A stretch of 64,000 nucleotides of DNA from Volvox africanus (Eukaryota; Chlorophyta; Chlorophyceae; Chlamydomonadales; Volvocaceae), in the NCBI GenBank assembly GCA_030268105.1, contig BSDZ01000004.1, forward strand, positions 7,108,001-7,172,000, in the 5' to 3' direction. The notes under the pieces are model-generated. The model had not been told where the DNA came from, ran no database searches, and worked only from the letters and a program-made list of their open reading frames with translations. Below are positions 61,201 to 64,000 of this stretch, piece after piece. Position 1 is the stretch's first letter. Each line of letters starts with the position of its first letter. The position numbers and the translations under genes were made by a program.

Positions 61201-64000
61201 CCGCCGCCGCCGCCGCTGCCCAATGCGGGGGTGCAACCGCCGCCGCCGCCGCCGCCGCTGCCCAATGCGGGGGTGCAACCGCCGCCGCCGCCGCCGCCGC
61301 TGCCCAATGCGGGGGTGCAACCGCCGCCGCTGCCCAATGCGGGGGTGCAACCGCCGCCGCTGCCCAATGCGGGGGTGCAACCGCCGCCGCTGCCCAATGT
61401 GGGGGTGCAACCGCCGCCGCTGCCCAATGCGGGGGTGCAACCGCCGCCGCTGCCCAATGCGGGGGTGCAACCGCCGCCGCTGCCCAATGCGGGGGTGCAA
61501 CCGCCGCCGCTGCCCAATGCGGGGGTGCAACCGCCGCCGCTGCCCAATGCGGGGGTGCAACCGCCGCCGCTGCCCAATGCGGGGGTGCAACCGCCGCCGC
61601 TGCCCAATGCGGGGGTGCAACCGCCGCCGCTGCCCAATGCGGGGGTGCAACCGCCGCCGCCGCCGCTGCCCAATGCGGGGGTGCAACCGCCGCCGCTGCC
61701 CAATGCGGGGGTGCAACCGCCGCCGCTGCCCAATGCGGGGGTGCAACCGCCGCCGCTGCCCAATGCGGGGGTGCAACCGCCGCCGCTGCCCAATGCGGGG
61801 GTGCAACCGCCGCCGCTGCCCAATGCGGGGGTGCAACCGCCGCCGCTGCCCAATGTGGGGGTGCAACCGCCGCCGCTGCCCAATGTGGGGGTGCAACCGC
61901 CGCCGCTGCCCAATGCGGGGGTGCAACCGCCGCCGCTGCCCAATGTGGGGGTGCAACCGCCGCCGCTGCCCAATGTGGGGGTGCAACCGCCGCCGCCGCC
62001 CAATGTGGGGGTGCAACCGCCGCCGCTGCCCAATGCGGGGGTGCAACCGCCGCCGCTGCCCAATGCGGGGGTGCAACCGCCGCCGCTGCCCAATGTGGGG
62101 GTGCAATCGCCGCCGCTGCCCAATGCGGGGGTGCAACCGCCGCCGCTGCCCAATGCGGGGGTGCAACCGCCGCCGCTGCCCAATGCGGGGGTGCAACCGC
62201 CGCCGCTGCCCAATGCGGGGGTGCAACCGCCGCCGCTGCCCAATGCGGGGGTGCAACCGCCGCCGCTGCCCAATGCGGGGGTGCAACCGCCGCCGCTGCC
62301 CAATGCGGGGGTGCAACCGCCGCCGCTGCCCAATGCGGGGGTGCAACCGCCGCCGCTGCCCAATGCGGGGGTGCAACCGCCGCCGCTGCCCAATGCGGGG
62401 GTGCAACCGCCGCCGCTGCCCAATGCGGGGGTGCAACCGCCGCCGCTGCCCAATGTGGGGGTGCAACCGCCGCCGCCGCCGCTGCCCAATGCGGGGGTGC
62501 AACCGCCGCCGCTGCCCAATGCGGGGGTGCAACCGCCGCCGCTGCCCAATGCGGGGGTGCAACCGCCGCCGCTGCCCAATGCGGGGGTGCAACCGCCGCC
62601 GCTGCCCAATGCGGGGGTGCAACCGCCGCCGCTGCCCAATGCGGGGGTGCAACCGCCGCCGCTGCCCAATGTGGGGGTGCAACCGCCGCCGCTGCCCAAT
62701 GTGGGGGTGCAACCGCCGCCGCTGCCCAATGCGGGGGTGCAACCGCCGCCGCTGCCCAATGCGGGGGTGCAACCGCCGCCGCTGCCCAATGCGGGGGTGC
62801 AACCGCCGCCGCTGCCCAATGTGGGGGTGCAACCGCCGCCGCCGCCGCTGCCCAATGCGGGGGTGCAACCGCCGCCGCTGCCCAATGTGGGGGTGCAATC
62901 GCCGCCGCTGCCCAATGCGGGGGTGCAACCGCCGCCGCTGCCCAATGTGGGGGTGCAACCGCCGCCGCTGCCCAATGCGGGGGTGCAACCGCCGCCGCTG
63001 CCCAATGTGGGGGTGCAACCGCCGCCGCTGCCCAATGCGGGGGTGCAACCGCCGCCGCTGCCCAATGTGGGGGTGCAACCGCCGCCGCTGCCCAATGCGG
63101 GGGTGCAACCGCCGCCGCTGCCCAATGCGGGGGTGCAACCGCCGCCGCTGCCCAATGCGGGGGTGCAACCGCCGCCGCTGCCCAATGCGGGGGTGCAACC
63201 GCCGCCGCTGCCCAATGCGGGGGTGCAACCGCCGCCGCTGCCCAATGCGGGGGTGCAACCGCCGCCGCTGCCCAATGTGGGGGTGCAACCGCCGCAGCTG
63301 CCCAATGCGGGGGTGCAACCGCCGCCGCTGCCCAATGCGGGGGTTCAACCGCCGCCGCTGCCCAATGCGGGGGTGCAACCGCCGCCGCTGCCCAATGTGG
63401 GGGTGCAACCGCCGCCGCCGCCGCTGCCCAATGCGGGGGTGCAACCGCCGCCGCTGCCCAATGTGGGGGTGCAACCGCCGCCGCTGCCCAATGTGGGGGT
63501 GCAACCGCCGCCGCCGCCGCTGCCCAATGCGGGGGTGCAACCGCCGCCGCTGCCCAATGCGGGGGTGCAACCGCCGCCGCTGCCCAATGCGGGGGTGCAA
63601 CCGCCGCCGCTGCCCAATGCGGGGGTGCAACCGCCGCCGCTGCCCAATGTGGGGGTGCAACCGCCGCCGCCGCCGCTGCCCAATGCGGGGGTGCAACCGC
63701 CGCCGCTGCCCAATGCGGGGGTGCAACCGCCGCCGCTGCCCAATGCGGGGGTGAAACCGCCGCCGCTGCCCAATGTGGGGGTGCAACCGCCGCCGCTGCC
63801 CAATGCGGGGGTGCAACCGCCGCCGCTGCCCAATGCGGGGGTGCAACCGCCGCCGCTGCCCAATGCGGGGGTGCAACCGCCGCCGCTGCCCAATGCGGGG
63901 GTGCAACCGCCGCCGCTGCCCAATGCGGGGGTGCAACCGCCGCCGCTGCCCAATGTGGGGGTGCAACCGCCGCCGCCGCCGCTGCCCAATGCGGGGGTGC

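Larger units (their letters stand above)
43781..64000. repeat. Giant GC-rich minisatellite, 30/36/42-bp units, over 20.2 kb
   Basis: The array begins near 43781 and runs without interruption past the window end, roughly 600 units. The consensus unit is CCCAATGYGG followed by GGGTGCAA, (CCG)n and CTG, with n = 3, 5 or 7, giving 30, 36 or 42 bp; GC content of the 30-bp unit is 22/30. The eighth base (Y) is T or C in almost every unit. Rarer variants are GAG for GTG, CAG for CAA at the CCCAA position, GTGAAA, CCTAAT, CCATAT, CAATCG and CAGCTG. The first units end in CCA instead of CTG. Because every unit is a multiple of 3 and contains no stop triplet on either strand, ORFs thousands of codons long occur in all frames. 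I annotate the array as a satellite, not as a gene. Both flanks are unknown on the right; on the left it abuts ordinary sequence at 43765-43780. Confidence 0.97.

Noticed and set aside
43738..63966. ORF of about 6,740 codons on the minus strand reading [10 protein letters not shown] repeats
   Set aside because: The repeat unit lacks stop triplets in all frames, so the ORF is expected without selection. The common T/C variation changes His/Arg in this frame, showing no constraint, and there is no plausible start or neighbouring exon.
43781..64000. CRISPR array
   Set aside because: Units are head-to-tail with no unique spacers, and the context is a eukaryotic nuclear genome.

Overview
This is nuclear DNA of a green alga, most likely a chlamydomonadalean. 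The evidence is that all recognisable genes are intron-rich with GT-AG introns of roughly 70 to 1,500 bases, several first exons encode Arg/Ala-rich plastid transit peptides ending in V-x-A motifs, and the set includes Rubisco accumulation factor 1 and a plastid-type carbamoyl-phosphate synthase small subunit next to cilium-era signalling genes (a cGMP-dependent kinase, PTEN). I built the gene models by joining exons by eye, requiring splice sites and codon phase to agree. No alignment was run.

Layout. 84-3126 (-): a WD40 protein of the GNB1L/Asa1 type, 7 exons. 3127-3731: shared divergent 5' region. 3732-11000 (+): a complete 16-exon cGMP-dependent protein kinase with four cyclic-nucleotide-binding domains. 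11001-14686: no supported gene. 14687-15689 (+): PP6-type Ser/Thr phosphatase, 2 exons. 17288-20958 (+): PTEN phosphatase, 7 exons. 21783-25332 (+): Rubisco accumulation factor 1, 6 exons. 27327-31831 (+): carbamoyl-phosphate synthase small subunit, 8 exons. 33776-34238 (+): possible tiny plastid-targeted protein. 37885-42246 (-): a 7-exon protein of unknown function, with a long disordered N-terminal half and an ordered-looking C-terminal part. 43245-43482 (-): one isolated exon-like segment.

From about 43781 to the right edge of the window (more than 20.2 kb, continuing beyond it) the sequence is a single uninterrupted minisatellite. The basic unit is 30 bp, with 36-bp and 42-bp variants caused by 3, 5 or 7 CCG triplets. 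One position varies between T and C from unit to unit, and rarer marker mutations recur in blocks, revealing a higher-order structure built by repeated segmental duplication. The unit contains no stop triplet in any of the six frames, so very long ORFs appear by default. I treat these as a by-product of composition, although one plus frame (Pro-rich) stays open across the whole array and deserves a test.

The genes do not form a pathway. PKG, PP6 and PTEN are signalling enzymes. RAF1 and the CPS subunit act in the chloroplast. The WD40 protein is expected to act in PIKK assembly and chromatin. The most unusual items are the giant array with its variant code, the PP6 tail ending in Trp instead of the methylatable Leu, the four-CNB PKG with dual-acylation and pseudosubstrate motifs and a GC-AG intron, and the uncharacterised gene at 37885-42246.
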